Assembly (NCBI RefSeq): GCF_963966145.1
Contig: NC_091056.1
Span: 1,674,001-1,738,000, forward strand
Source: Tenebrio molitor
Lineage: Eukaryota > Arthropoda > Insecta > Coleoptera > Tenebrionidae
Direction: 5' to 3'
DNA: 64,000 bases
Below are positions 52,578 through 62,928 of this stretch, one piece after another. The notes beneath the pieces are model-generated. The model had not been told where the DNA came from, ran no database searches, and saw nothing but the letters and a program-made list of their open reading frames with translations. A program made the translations under genes and the position numbers. Each line of letters opens with the position of its first letter. The first letter of the stretch is position 1.

Positions 52578-53136
52578 CAGGGTGATTCTGAAATAAGTTT
52601 GAAAAAAAAAACGGTAATTGGTGATGATGAGAAGAAGTCATCGACAAAAAAAATTTCTTGCAAAAGTTTTTTCGTTTTCGAGATACAAATGATTTAAAAA
52701 TTTAAAATTTGGTCAAAATTGCTAGTACGCTGCTAGGTTAAAGATGATTATCTGATTATCTTGGTAGTTTAGCAACAACAATAATCAAAGGTAAAATGTG
52801 CCCGTCAGCCACAAACTTTAATATTTACATATGACATTACTCCTCTAGATCATTTCCATAGAAACATTTACAAAATAGTGTGCTTGCACCTAGGACTTTA
52901 TTATGGAGTTGATGTAACAATGGTTGCTAATGACGTAACAAATTCGGACAAATAGGTATAGACCCATCCTTGTATTTTCGACGCCTATGAATAGGAAAAA
53001 TTTGTCCGTATTTGTTACGTCATTAGCAACCATTGTTACATCAACCTATGGTAATTTCCATCCTTTTGATTTATTTGAATTATTTTATACAAGGATACTC
53101 CACATTTTTTTTCCAAACTTATTTCAGAATCACCTG
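52578..53136. mobile_element. TA-flanked MITE, 559 bp, with inner hairpin
   Basis: TA|CAGGGTGATTCTGAAATAAG is inverse to CTTATTTCAGAATCACCTG|TA. TIRs are about 36 bp. Inside, a second, almost perfect inverted repeat of about 45 bp runs from TGATGTAACAATGGTTGC (near 52911) to GCAACCATTGTTACATCA (near 53043), enclosing GACGTAACAAATTCGGACAAA and its inverse. No coding trace. Confidence 0.87.
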
Positions 53137-53605
53137 TAGGTATAGTAAATTCATTTTTGTAATGACGAACTAGCTGGAACTTTTTTTTTTTTGTTAATAA
53201 AAATTGGACAATTGGCAACGATTTAAATTGCCATATTATTGTCGCTGCCATAATGAATGAATTTCCAAAACGGAGTAGAGCATCAATAAGCAAGCAGACG
53301 AAGCAGCAGCAGGCTTTCAACAAAATAAAAGAAATTACTCATGGAGATAATAGAAACGTAATGAAAAAGTACAAAATTGTAGAAGCAAATGACGTGACCC
53401 ATAACCTAACTTTTTAAAAGCCAAAATTCGCGGTAAGAAGGTGTGTTTACACGACAAAAGTTACTAAATTTAGTAATTCTGGTTCGTCATTATAAAAATG
53501 AATGTACTTACTATAAAGGTGTTTTTTTAAGGCTGGGACTTTCTTGGATTTTGGTATTCGAATAGTCACTTGAATATTTATTCGAAGTTATACACCGTTC
53601 ACGTT
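53137..53605. other. Sequence without recognised gene
   Basis: A short minus-strand frame (53036-53323) has no recognisable similarity. Otherwise AT-rich. Confidence 0.4.
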
Positions 53606-53745
53606 GTATACGCTGTTCAAAAATCAAAAAACCATTTTGGTGCAAATGATTTATCTGTCACTGTGATAAGTTATAGGAAATGTCATGAAAAATTTGTGTT
53701 ATTTGCACCACAATGGTTTTTTAATGTTTGAACAGCGTTTATTGA
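53606..53745. repeat. Inverted repeat around GTTCAAAAATC/GTTTGAACAGC
   Basis: CGCTGTTCAAAAATCAAAAA followed by ACCATTTTGGTGCAAAT is mirrored by ATTTGCACCACAATGG and TTTTTTAATGTTTGAACAGCG. Arms of about 38 bp are separated by about 60 bp. Confidence 0.8.
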
Positions 53746-53859
53746 GCATTGGTAAATTCGCATTATGTTGGTTCCCTGCATGTCACTATTTACAAGACAT
53801 AACCTCATAGCCAAAAAATAAAATTATTTGACCTTGACCAAATCCATACTGAATTTACA

Positions 53860-54210
53860 CTGTGCCCATTTTATCGGTTCCCGCCTTAAAACTACAAAAT
53901 AGGCAACACAATTTACTTTTCGGAGATTGCTATGTTTAAAAAAAAAAGTTTTTGAAAATTTTCAAAAGGTTGCATTGAATATTACCGTCATGGATGACAT
54001 CAGTCATCAAATACTTAAAAAATTTGTAAATAGAGGAACTCTAGTTTAAGCTATTAGGTTATGCGTTATGTCACTTTGTGGCATACTGAATGTTTCACTT
54101 TGGCTAGCTATGTTTCTTATTTTAAAAAATAAATAATTTCCACCAAGATAACTGTGCAATGTATTATGTGTTGCCGATTGCTAAACCGTAAGGCGGGAAG
54201 AGATAAATTG
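53860..54210. mobile_element. Small TIR element between two direct repeats
   Basis: TTCCCGCCTTAAAAC with TAGGCAACACA on the left matches the inverse of TGTTGCCGATTGC with GTAAGGCGGGAA on the right. The unit lies between two copies of TAAATTCGCATTATGTTGGT (53754 and 54230). Confidence 0.6.
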
Positions 54211-54509
54211 AACATCTGTTCTACGCTAAATTCGCATTATGTTGGTTTAATTTAAAACGTCCGTTTTTTTTTTATTTTCGCATTTGATGTTTGAAAATGA
54301 ATGCTGAAGAAAGTTTATCACTAACGCCGCCGCAAACTGCACAAAAGACGTTAGAAAATTTACTGCCGGAGAAGTCCAAATCCCAGAATGAAAATTAAAC
54401 GTTTTGTTCATTGTTATTTATTAATTTGCTTTGTTCTCTACGAGATTTATTTTTTGACGTCTGTCAGTTGACACTTCACGCTACCAACATCAATACAGTA
54501 AATTTTACT

Positions 54510-54579
54510 AGTCTATTCTAAGACTCCAACGACCTATTAAAGCACTCAAATGACGTCATTTGGGTGCTAGAATAGACTT
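54510..54579. repeat. Compact palindrome centred on TGACGTCA
   Basis: Outer arms AGTCTATTCTA/TAGAATAGACT and inner arms GCACTCAAATGACGTCATTT then GGGTGC form one interrupted palindrome of about 70 bp. The centre is the CRE/ATF-type octamer TGACGTCA. Confidence 0.8.
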
Positions 54580-54845
54580 ATTCTAAACGCAAAACAGAAA
54601 AAAGTTATAATAAAATCTCTTCACGTCTAATGTGAAAAGTGGAAAACACATTTATTTTGGACTTAAATGCACTCAGATATTTAGGTGTACTTATAAAATA
54701 AGTAGAAGTTTGTTATAAAGCCTAAGGCTAAGTGTACCTTATTCTATGCTAAATCTATAGTCAAGTGAACGAAATCAATCCCAACTTTAAGAGTTTTGGA
54801 TAACATTATTTGACAGCGAAACATAGTAAATACGAGTATGTAGAT

Positions 54846-55014
54846 AGGTCTTTTTTCACCCCATAGTAGGCGTTGAAGTGCCGATTGTGAACGCACTGTA
54901 TCTACTGATTACGGATCACGGTTCAGCTGTTTGAATCTTACGTTTTACACGAGTGGTGCGTTCACAGTCGACTGTTCAAGGCCTACTACAAGGTGAAATT
55001 AAAGAAAACACCCA
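54846..55014. mobile_element. Hairpin MITE, about 165 bp
   Basis: Left arm TTTTTTCACCCCATAGTAGG, continuing to GTGAACGCAC, is inverse to GTGCGTTCACAG ... CCTACTACAAGGTGAAATTAA. Arms of about 50 bp, loop about 55 bp. Confidence 0.8.
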
Positions 55015-55458
55015 ATATAATGTCTTTGATTAAAAATATTGGGTGGGTATTCGGTACATGACCGTATCCCGCATTGTCAGCGGACCAACGCACGAAACGG
55101 CACTCGCCGCAGGTAAAGACTTGGGACGACGGACGCCCGACTGGAATATTTTCAGTAACGCACGAAATGGGAACGTACGAAACAGCAGTAATTCGTTAGA
55201 GTAAGCAATAAACCCGGCAAACCAACCCCTGCTTATTGTAATGATGATTTACATGATTTGCACCTTTAGAACGGGCGCACTCCATCCCCGCGCGGGTTTG
55301 AATGCGCACGCCAAAAATCAAGACAGTCTTGATTCCAACTTCACTTGAATGCGCGTGCCAAATTCTTCTCCACACACACGGAGTTTTACCTGTACCCCGT
55401 GGCGTGTGCATTCAAGTCTTGACTCTTCCCTCTGTGTGTGGCCCCCATAATAAAGCAA
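55015..55458. other. Pre-Helitron flank with short internal repeats
   Basis: AACGCACGAAACGG, AACGCACGAAATGG and AACGTACGAAACAG recur at 55090-55190. GAATGCGCACGCC, GAATGCGCGTGCC and its inverse GCGTGTGCATTC recur at 55308-55412. No gene recognised. Confidence 0.5.
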
Positions 55459-56059
55459 TCTATATATATAAAAATGAATCGCCGTTCGTTCGTCTCGCTA
55501 AAACTCAAAAACGGCTTGACCGATTTGAATATTTATTTTTTTATTTTGTTCGCTTTACTTCAGGGGTGGTTTAAAAAGAAAAGAAAATCGGAAAAGGTGC
55601 CCGGAAAATTGGAAAATTCGGGAAAAACTGAAAGTGCTTTTTTTCTGTGGGAACGGCTGGAACGATTTGGCTATTTTTTTTTAATGTTCGTAATAATCCT
55701 TATGAGGTTTTTATGTAAAAAAAAAATTGGAAAAGTTGCCCGGAAAATTGGAAAATTCGGGAAAAACTGAAAGTGCTTTTTTTTGTGATGGATATGCATA
55801 ATTATTTTTTTTTGTTTTGTTCGTTATAGTCGTGAAAAAGTTTTCAGGAAAGAAAAAATCGGGACAATTACAAAGAAATTCGAAAAATTCGGGCAAACTG
55901 CAAAAATTAAAATTTTTGTATGCATTCTCTGGTAATTTTGTATGGAAAATGACGGGACACTTCGCGATTGTTTATTTTGATCTGTCATCTGTCGCTATCT
56001 GTCACTATATATTTTGGTTTTACTTTAATGCTTTGTAACGAGTACACGCTTGACTCTTA

Positions 56060-57345
56060 TTGTTTCCAATGCCGAGGAGAAGACGAGGTGACATAGGTCG
56101 TCGAAGTCAATCAAATGTACGACGAGCTACCTCTAATGAGAATAGTCGTATTGGTATGTCCGAATTGCGTTTGAGAGTTACTGACAATGAAGCGGATAGG
56201 CTTAGAATGCAACGAGTTCGTGCACATCAATCACAACAACAGCGAGCACGACAAAATGAACATGACCGATTACGCCGAGGCAGTGCTCCTGTGAACCTGG
56301 AACGAGCAGCATTCCACTAACTCCGTACTCTGATAGATTGCAGGTTTTTTGACAGAAGACAGACACAGAAACTGGTTTGGCGGGAATTAATCTGCAGGGA
56401 TACAACGGTTTTCTACATAACGTGAAACAATTGAGATGGAGAGTTTAGTATTTTTCACTGCTTTATGTTTTGGAACTAGAATTTAAAAACGTGCAATCTA
56501 TCACCGTACGGAGTATACCATCCGGAAATCGATTATGGTGCCGACAAATCAGTAGCAATTGGAGAAATGTCAATTAGCGGTGAATCTACTGGATTGTGTT
56601 GTGCAGGTGGAAAAGTAAAATTGCCACAATTAGTCCCACCACCAGATCCATTACGCTCATTAGTTTCTGGGATGGGAAGTGTTTCTAAGCATTTCTTGGC
56701 CAACATTCAAAAATATAACAGTTGTTTCCAAATGACGTGGTTTGCCGCAACTCATATCGTACAGGACAATTTCATGCCCACTTTCGAGGTAGTTACAACG
56801 TAATAGTTTTTGGTAACATTCAAAATTGTATGAGAATAATTTCTCAATTTCTCAAACGATTACAGATCCAAGGACAAATATATCACTTATTAGGAGCCCT
56901 GTTACCACCACCAGATGCGGATCATCAATTCTTAGAAATTTATTTCATGGGCAATTCGGATGCGGAAATTGATAGGCGTTGTGCTTACAATCCAACAATG
57001 AAGCGAACCATTGTCCAAGAATTGTAAACGTTTCTTCATCAGAACAACGAATTAGTCAAAATGTTCAAAATTGCATTAGATCGGATGCCATCCGACAGCC
57101 ATAATATCGTCATCAGGGCTGATAAAACACCTGCGGGTGAGCACGCGAGAAGGTTTAATTCACCGACAATCGACGAAGTGGCTATTGTTATTGTCGGAGA
57201 AAATTTGCAATTTAGAGATATCGTGCTTCATCCTTGAAATAATTAATTGAAACGTATATCCGAAACGCACAGGACTTACATTAATCTTCTGGCAGGGGGA
57301 AGACGGATACCACTTCAACATCAAAATGGTTAATCAAGTAACAGG
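56060..57345 (+). pseudogene. Helitron Rep N-terminal part
   Basis: The first frame starts at ATG 56069 within MPRRRRGDIGRRSQSNV, an Arg-rich N-terminus with LRLRVTDNEADRLRMQRVRA. After shifts, SISGESTGLCCAGGKVKLPQ, LVPPPDPLRSLVSG and YHLLGALLPPPDADHQFLEI give the zinc-like block and its neighbour. The frame near 57040-57240 reads NIVIRADKTPAGEHARRFNS and PTIDEVAIVIVGENLQFRDI, and ends with FNIKMVNQVTG just before the pogo-like insertion. The HUH nickase motifs lie downstream. At least four frameshifts are present. Confidence 0.85.
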
Positions 57346-57349
57346 TAAG

Positions 57350-58320
57350 TAGAGAAGATTAAATAATTAATTTTTAAAATATGTGATTTTAATACCTCTA
57401 AGCGTAGGGGAAACCGGGGCAATGGGGCCACCAGGGGCAATAAGGCCACCCCTATATTTTAAAAACCGCGTTCTTATTTCCTTCAAAATAGGATGCTGCC
57501 ATCTTCTAGAAGGAAGAATAAGTTGTATAGCAAAAATCGTCGTTGTGGTGACATCAGTTGGTGTTTTATAAAATAAAAAGCCAAAGCGTGAGTTTTGATC
57601 TAATTTTGGGTGTAAATAAAAGTAAGTATAAAAATAATTTAAATAAAGATATTGCAATGAAAATTTTTGACTTTAATATAAGATTATTTTAACACAGGTT
57701 AGTATGTATTTGATTGTCTTATTGAATATTACAGATTATTATATTTTTAAAATGTTTTTAAGAGTCAAATAATGGGGCAATAAGACCACCCACAAAACAA
57801 AGTGGTTTATGTGCGTTTTTCCTTTTTTCAGATGATTCTCCATTATAAAAGAACCACCAATAAGGATCATGATGGTGAAAATTGCATTATTTGTGGTGAC
57901 CATGGTAAAGGTCGCGAGACTTGGTTCAGGTGCCCCATATGCGGGAAATGGGCGCATAAAGACTGTACTGGGGCAGATACACTAACTTAATGATTATATG
58001 TGTGATTTTTGTAATAATGAATAATAATCAAAGATAACAACATTTTTTAATTCTAATTCTAATTCTAATTGGTTTTGGGGTAATCAGGCCAGGCGTGGTC
58101 TCAATACCCCAGACCCTGGGGTAATGAGACCATCTGTAGGGTTGAGTTATTTTCATTATAAATCTCAAAATTTTTAAAATTGTCCGTATCTCTGGATTCA
58201 GGTTGATAAGAAATATGTTAAAGTTTAACTTTGTCTGATAATGATAAACAAACTCACCCAAATAAAAATAATATTCATGCTTTCCCTTAAGGTGGCCCCA
58301 TTAAAATCTCTTATGAATTT
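57350..58320 (+). mobile_element. Pogo/Tigger-like remnant with C-terminal PHD-like finger, inserted in Rep
   Basis: The Helitron frame ends at 57345 and resumes, after a gap in Rep, near 58335. Between them are edge sequences rich in GGGGCAATGGGGCCACC and their inverse (GGTGGCCCCATT near 58292-58303). There is one exon after a strong acceptor (TTTTTTCAG at 57830). It encodes GENCIICGDHGKGRETWFRC, then PICGKWAHKDCTGADTL and, after a one-base shift, NDYMCDFCNNE and a stop. The C-x2-C...W..C..C..WAH..C...C-x2-C finger is typical of the C-terminus of some insect pogo-like transposases. The DDE domain is missing. Confidence 0.6.
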
Positions 58321-58334
58321 CATTATAAAGCATC

Positions 58335-58825
58335 GTGTGTAGGGCCAAATTCGTTGTTGGATGTACCTATTCCGTTGAATGGCAAAAGCGTGGTCTGCCA
58401 CATGCGCACATTGTAGTTTGGTTAGTTGACAAAATCAGGCCAGATGAAATTGATTCCATCATTTCAGCTGAAATCCCCGATGAAACAGTTGACCCAAAAT
58501 TGCATGTAATACTGACTAAAAACATGATACATGGACCTTGCGAAGTTTTCAACAACAACTCACCCTGTATGATCGACGGTAAGTGCTCCAAGCGATACCC
58601 AAGAGACCTGATTGCGGACACTATCACAGGTAATGACGGATACACAATGTATCGTCGGCGATCAGTTGAAGACAATGGGCGATCGGTAGTTGTGAAGGTA
58701 AAAGGACAAGATGTTCATGTAGACAATCGTTGGATTGTGCCATACTCGCCAATATTGTCCAAAGCTTTTGAGGCTCACATCAATGTGGAATACTGTAACT
58801 CCGTCAAGTCGATAAAGTACATGGG
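58335..58825 (+). pseudogene. Helitron Rep: HUH nuclease region
   Basis: An open frame reads CTYSVEWQKRGLPHAHIVVW, containing the H-x-H (HAH) metal-binding motif of the rolling-circle nickase. It continues with DPKLHVILTKNMIHGPCE, SPCMIDGKCSKRYPRDL, YRRRSVEDNGRSVVV, RWIVPYSPILSKAFEAHINV and EYCNSVKSIKY. The Tyr-containing KY-x2-KY motif should follow immediately but is split by the insertion at 58826; its continuation is found at 61331. Roughly 300 codons between the pre-insertion part and this one are missing. Confidence 0.88.
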
Positions 58826-58984
58826 TAAAAATCACCAAGGTGGCAAATTACAAGTTTGGAAGCTATGATTATGAAAATTAGCTTAAATCGTCACTAAACT
58901 TGTGTATAAATAATATTTAAATTGGGCAAGCACAAAACACATTAATTTTTTTCTAATTTGTTTTTCAAAAAAGCCATCGCAAAA

Positions 58985-59850
58985 AATCGTCATTTCGAGA
59001 ACTTTCTTTTTCTAGCATTAGCTTTTTTTCTTCGGCGCAAATAAGACAAACTATCTTTTTTTAAGCAACTTTTTCGGCCTTGTTTTGGTATTTTCAGCCT
59101 CGTGGTGCCATATTGCTATGATAAAAACAACAAGTATAATATCTTGTTAAAAATTGTGTAAACACAAAATAAACAATTATTGAGAATTTGCAATAGCAGA
59201 TGTCACTCCAGGAATGAAACAGTCATCCTGGGAACATCATTATCATTTTGAGAACATGCCATCATGTCCGGGAACGTTCCCGAAATGACCGTTCACGAAA
59301 TGACGTTTTCAACTAAACGCTGTTTTTTTTTGACGGCAGCCATTTTCGACGCGGTCTGACATGGTTAGTGTAAAATATTTCAGGTTATTGTTTTAATGTT
59401 GTAATCTAAAAAGATTTTTTCAATATTCCAAACTTATAAAGGCATTCCCGGAATGATGACCTATTGATGTACGCTCTGTAAATAGTGTGAATTGAAAGGT
59501 ACTTATCACTTAATTATAATTAATTTGGCGAAAAACACTTATGACGGCCGGTTATATCATCTCCTACCACAAACTGCGGCTAGCACCTAAAGGCTGTGTT
59601 CATTATAAATTCTTTTCAGCTAGTTACAACTGCGTTCACTGAAATGATGCATATTTTGTCGGACAAAATATTTAAGCATATTTCTATTTAAATTAATTAG
59701 ATTTTTTGAATAATAGTTCAAAAAATTAGATGTTAAATAAAATTGGCCGCTGATAAATAGTGGAAACTGTTAAATATCGTTTATTTTATGGGAATTCCTG
59801 GTGTATATTTCTGAGGATCGATCCTTGGGACGCGTTCTCGAAATGACTTT
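58985..59850. mobile_element. Nested MITE with GTCATTTCGAGAAC ends
   Basis: GTCATTTCGAGAAC (58989-59002) is the inverse of GTTCTCGAAATGAC (59834-59847). The motif CGAAATGAC recurs internally near 59281 and 59297. No coding trace was recognised. Confidence 0.55.
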
Positions 59851-59883
59851 CCATACATATATCTTGAAATAATATTAAATATT

Positions 59884-60051
59884 CGTATCCCACCTCCACC
59901 CGGCGGCACGGCAATTTTGCCGGAATACATACACTATTACGGATATTACTATCAAGTAATAGTGCAGTGCTTATCAACATAATTACCGGCGTCTCGCCTC
60001 CGCATTTTGATTTTGTTGTGTATTATGTTCTGTGTCAATTTTAAGGAACTT
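59884..60051. repeat. Dispersed 165-bp repeat, copy 2
   Basis: Near-identical to 6624-6788, with the same sharp ends. It lies about 60 bp beyond the stop of the R2-type fragment, so it may be part of that retroelement's 3' region or an independent insert. Confidence 0.8.
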
Positions 60052-60109
60052 CCTCACGATGTGACATGAGTATAACAATATACCTTTTTGAATTTCAACT
60101 ACCAATGTG

Positions 60110-61190
60110 TTATCTAAATCCAGAATTTTTAAAAAGAGATTGCGGTACTATTCCCGTTGCTGAAATTATTATTTATTAATTTTTGTGTTATATGTCTGTG
60201 TTATATTATGTGAATTTGGAACAGCTATATCTAAAAGATATGCTTGCTTTTGTTGTTTATTTAAAATTATAATGTCTGGTCTGTTATGCTTAATATGAAT
60301 GTCAGTTAAAATGTTCTATCAAAATATAACTTGTAACTGTCATTTTCCAAACAACTTTCTGGTGTATAACTATAATGTGGTTGTGTATCCTTTAATAAAT
60401 TGAATTTAACTGCTAAATTCATGTGTATAATTTTAGCGAATATATCATGACGTTTTTTATATTCGCTTTGAGCCAAAACGGTGCAAGAAGAAATGATGTG
60501 TTCAATTGTTTCCCCTTCAGTTCCGCAAATCCTACATTTATCAATTATCGATTGTAAACCGCATATGTGTTTTTTATAATTTCTTGTATTTATAACACGA
60601 TCTTGTATTGCAAATATAAAACCCTCCGTCTCAGGGTGAATATTTGATTTCTTAAGCCATGCATGAGAGGCCTGAATATTAACTTCTGGTTGTTCCAATT
60701 CTTTAAAGTATCTCCCATGTAAAGACTTCTGTTTTATATTTGCTATAGTGTCAGGTATATTTGGCTTAACAATATCTGAAATTATATTATCACTTAAATT
60801 TAAAGGTGTGTAGCCTTTATCGGCTGAAACCAAAGCATTAAAAAAGGTGTTATCACGAGCTCTATTGAGGAAATAATTTTTTAGTGAAGCAATTTGATTA
60901 TGTAGCAGTATTTCTAGATTTGAAAAACCCCTACCACCGTTTTCGCGTGGTAAATTAAATCTTTCAATAGCAGATTTAGGATGGTGTTTACTAAATTTGG
61001 TAAAAAGAACTCTAGTTTTAATGTTTATATTCTGTAAATTAGTTTTGGACCATTTTATAGCACCGAAAGAATAGGTCAGTAATGGAACAGCATATGTATT
61101 AACTACTTTAATTAAATTATTACCATTTAATTTTGATTTTAAAATAGATTTAATTCTTAAATAAAATTGCTTTAATTTTCTTTTATATTA
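60110..61190 (-). pseudogene. R2-type (RLE) LINE: thumb, zinc knuckle and endonuclease
   Basis: The minus strand reads NTYAVPLLTYSFGAIKWSKT, then ERFNLPRENGGRGFSNLEIL. A long frame (60306-60833 and upstream) follows with KQKSLHGRYFKEL, a C-x2-C-x7-H-x4-C type knuckle in DKCRICGTEGETIEHIISSC, and CLENDSYKLYFDR. A one-base shift gives LTDIHIKHNRPDIIILNKQQ and AYLLDIAVPNSHNIT, the restriction-like endonuclease active site with PD...D. The last block ISATGIVPQSLF ends at a stop near 60110. RT palm and N-terminal zinc fingers are missing. Such elements cleave target DNA with this enzyme. An internal deletion separates HNIT from the last block. Confidence 0.82.
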
Positions 61191-61330
61191 TTTACTTTTG
61201 AAGTATATTGTATGATGTACAGTTAAAACAAATGAATTTTAGTATTTACTAATGTTCACTTGTGCAATAAAATGGTAATTTTTGTAATTTGCTGGCGAAG
61301 CAAATTTGCCACCTTGGTGATTTTGAGCCA

Positions 61331-62660
61331 CATATGTAAATATATACTTATGTAAACAAAGGCAGCGATATGGCCATTTTCACTGTAACAAATGCAAATG
61401 ACGAAGTATCTCAGTATCAGATGGGTCGCTATGTAAGCAGCAACGAGGCAATTTGGCGCATCTTTTCATTTTGCGATCCACGAAAGACACCCTACAGTAG
61501 TCCATTTGGCAGTTCATCTAGAAAATGGACAACGAGTGTATTTCAATCGAGAAAACGCGGAGGACAGAGCGACACGGCCACCGTCGACAACATTATCAAG
61601 TTTCTTCTAAGTTTGTCAAACAGATGCTTTCGCTCGCACTTTGATGTATGCTGAAATGCCACGCTACTACACATGGAACGCATCAGCGAAATCGTTTTAA
61701 GCGTCGGAAACAAGGAACACCAGTTGAAGGACATCCAAATGTATTTACTTCAGACGCTCTGGGTCGAATCTACACTGTGCATCCAAACAAAGACGAATGT
61801 TATTATCTTCGATTGTTGTTGGTGAATGTTCGTGGTCCTACATCGTTTCAACAACTGAGAACAGTTAATGGACATCTGTGTGCGACTTACCGTGAGGCGT
61901 GTCAACTATTACAATTGCTCGAGAACGATTCGCATTGGGATAATACGCTCAAGGATTCTGTCATATCTTCATCGCCGCATCAAATTCGCACATTGTTTGC
62001 GATTATCATATCAACATGTTTCCCCTCGAATCCGAAAGATTTGTGGGTGAAATATAGGGATGACATGTCTGAGGATATTTTGCATTGTGTGCGCTCTCAA
62101 ACTTTAAATTCCACACTACAAATGACTGCAGAAATGTACAATGAGACATTGATCATGATAGAAGATACGTGCTTATTAATGGCAAATAAAGTATTGTCGT
62201 GTTTAGGCATGGAATCACCTAATCGTCCAATGCACGATGTATTTAACCACGAGTTAGGAAGAGAACAACAGTACGACACCGAAGCATTGGCCGAAGCAGT
62301 TCGTACAACTGTTCCAAAATTGAATGAACAACAAAGGATTGCGTACGATTCTTTGATAGAAGCTGTGAACAATGGAACTGGTGGAATTTACTTCCTCGAT
62401 GCTCCCGGAGGGACTGGAAAAACGTTCCTAATTTCATTGCTTTTGGCGAGGATCAGATCGCAAAATGAGGTTGCCCTAGCATTGGCTTCAACTGGAATAG
62501 CTGCGACTTTGTTAGAAGGCAGACGAACTGCACATTCTGCCTTGAAATTGCCACTAAACATGCAAATCAGCGAACTAAACGCGTGCTTAAAGTCATCATC
62601 ATCAACTTTGTGGCGGCATGTGAAGACACTCCAATTGACGACTAACATGTGAGTGTTTTT
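61331..62660 (+). pseudogene. Helitron: Rep end and PIF1-like helicase with Walker A
   Basis: After the insertion the frame resumes with YVNKGSDMAIFTVTNANDEV and YVSSNEAIWRIFSF. A shift near 61650 leads to HGTHQRNRFKRRKQGTPVEG and LGRIYTVHPNKDECYYLRLL. The long frame (61648-62652) continues through LNEQQRIAYDSLIEAV and the Walker A loop DAPGGTGKTF (near 62398-62427), then ALASTGIAATLLEGRRTAHS. It then jumps to LWRHVKTLQLTTNM and a stop, so Walker B and all later helicase motifs are deleted. The helicase would unwind DNA behind the Rep nick. Confidence 0.9.
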
Positions 62661-62928
62661 GCAACAAGATCAAAGTGCAAATATCTTTTCGAAGCAGACT
62701 CTCCAACTCCTACTTTGACGCCAAATTTAAAAAAACACCCTTTATTTATGTTTGATGTACATAAAAAAACATTAAATTCATTGGAATTGTAAACGGTTGA
62801 ATAGGACTGATTATAGCTAATCAAAAAGTTACAAAAAACAATATTCAAATCGGTAAAGACGTTTTTGAGTTTTAGCGAGCCTAACGAACGGCGATTGTAG
62901 GTGATACGAAGTTCACCGGGTCAGCTAG

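Larger units (their letters stand above)
58826..61325. mobile_element. 2.5-kb TIR insertion inside the Helitron
   Basis: AAAATCACCAAGGTGGCAAATT at 58829 is the inverse of AATTTGCCACCTTGGTGATTTT ending at 61324. Outside these, ACAT occurs on both sides (58819-58822 and 61330-61333) as a possible target duplication, and the Helitron tyrosine-motif region continues across. It contains a smaller MITE, the 165-bp repeat and an R2-type LINE tail, but no recognisable transposase of its own. Confidence 0.7.
55459..62928 (+). mobile_element. Helitron with intact termini, internally deleted and invaded
   Basis: The 5' end is TCTATATATATAAAAATG following an A at 55458. The 3' end is a hairpin GGTGATACGAAGTTCACC, then GGGTCAGCTAG ending at 62928 before a T, the standard A|TC...CTRR|T insertion signature. 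Subterminal inverted repeats of about 35 bp (AATCGCCGTTCGTTCG... near 55478 and ...CGAACGGCGATT near 62894) are also present. Coding pieces for Rep and the PIF1-like helicase occur in the correct order on the plus strand. Two insertions, 57350-58320 and 58826-61325, break it, and segments of Rep and helicase are deleted. It would have moved by rolling-circle transposition. Confidence 0.92.
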
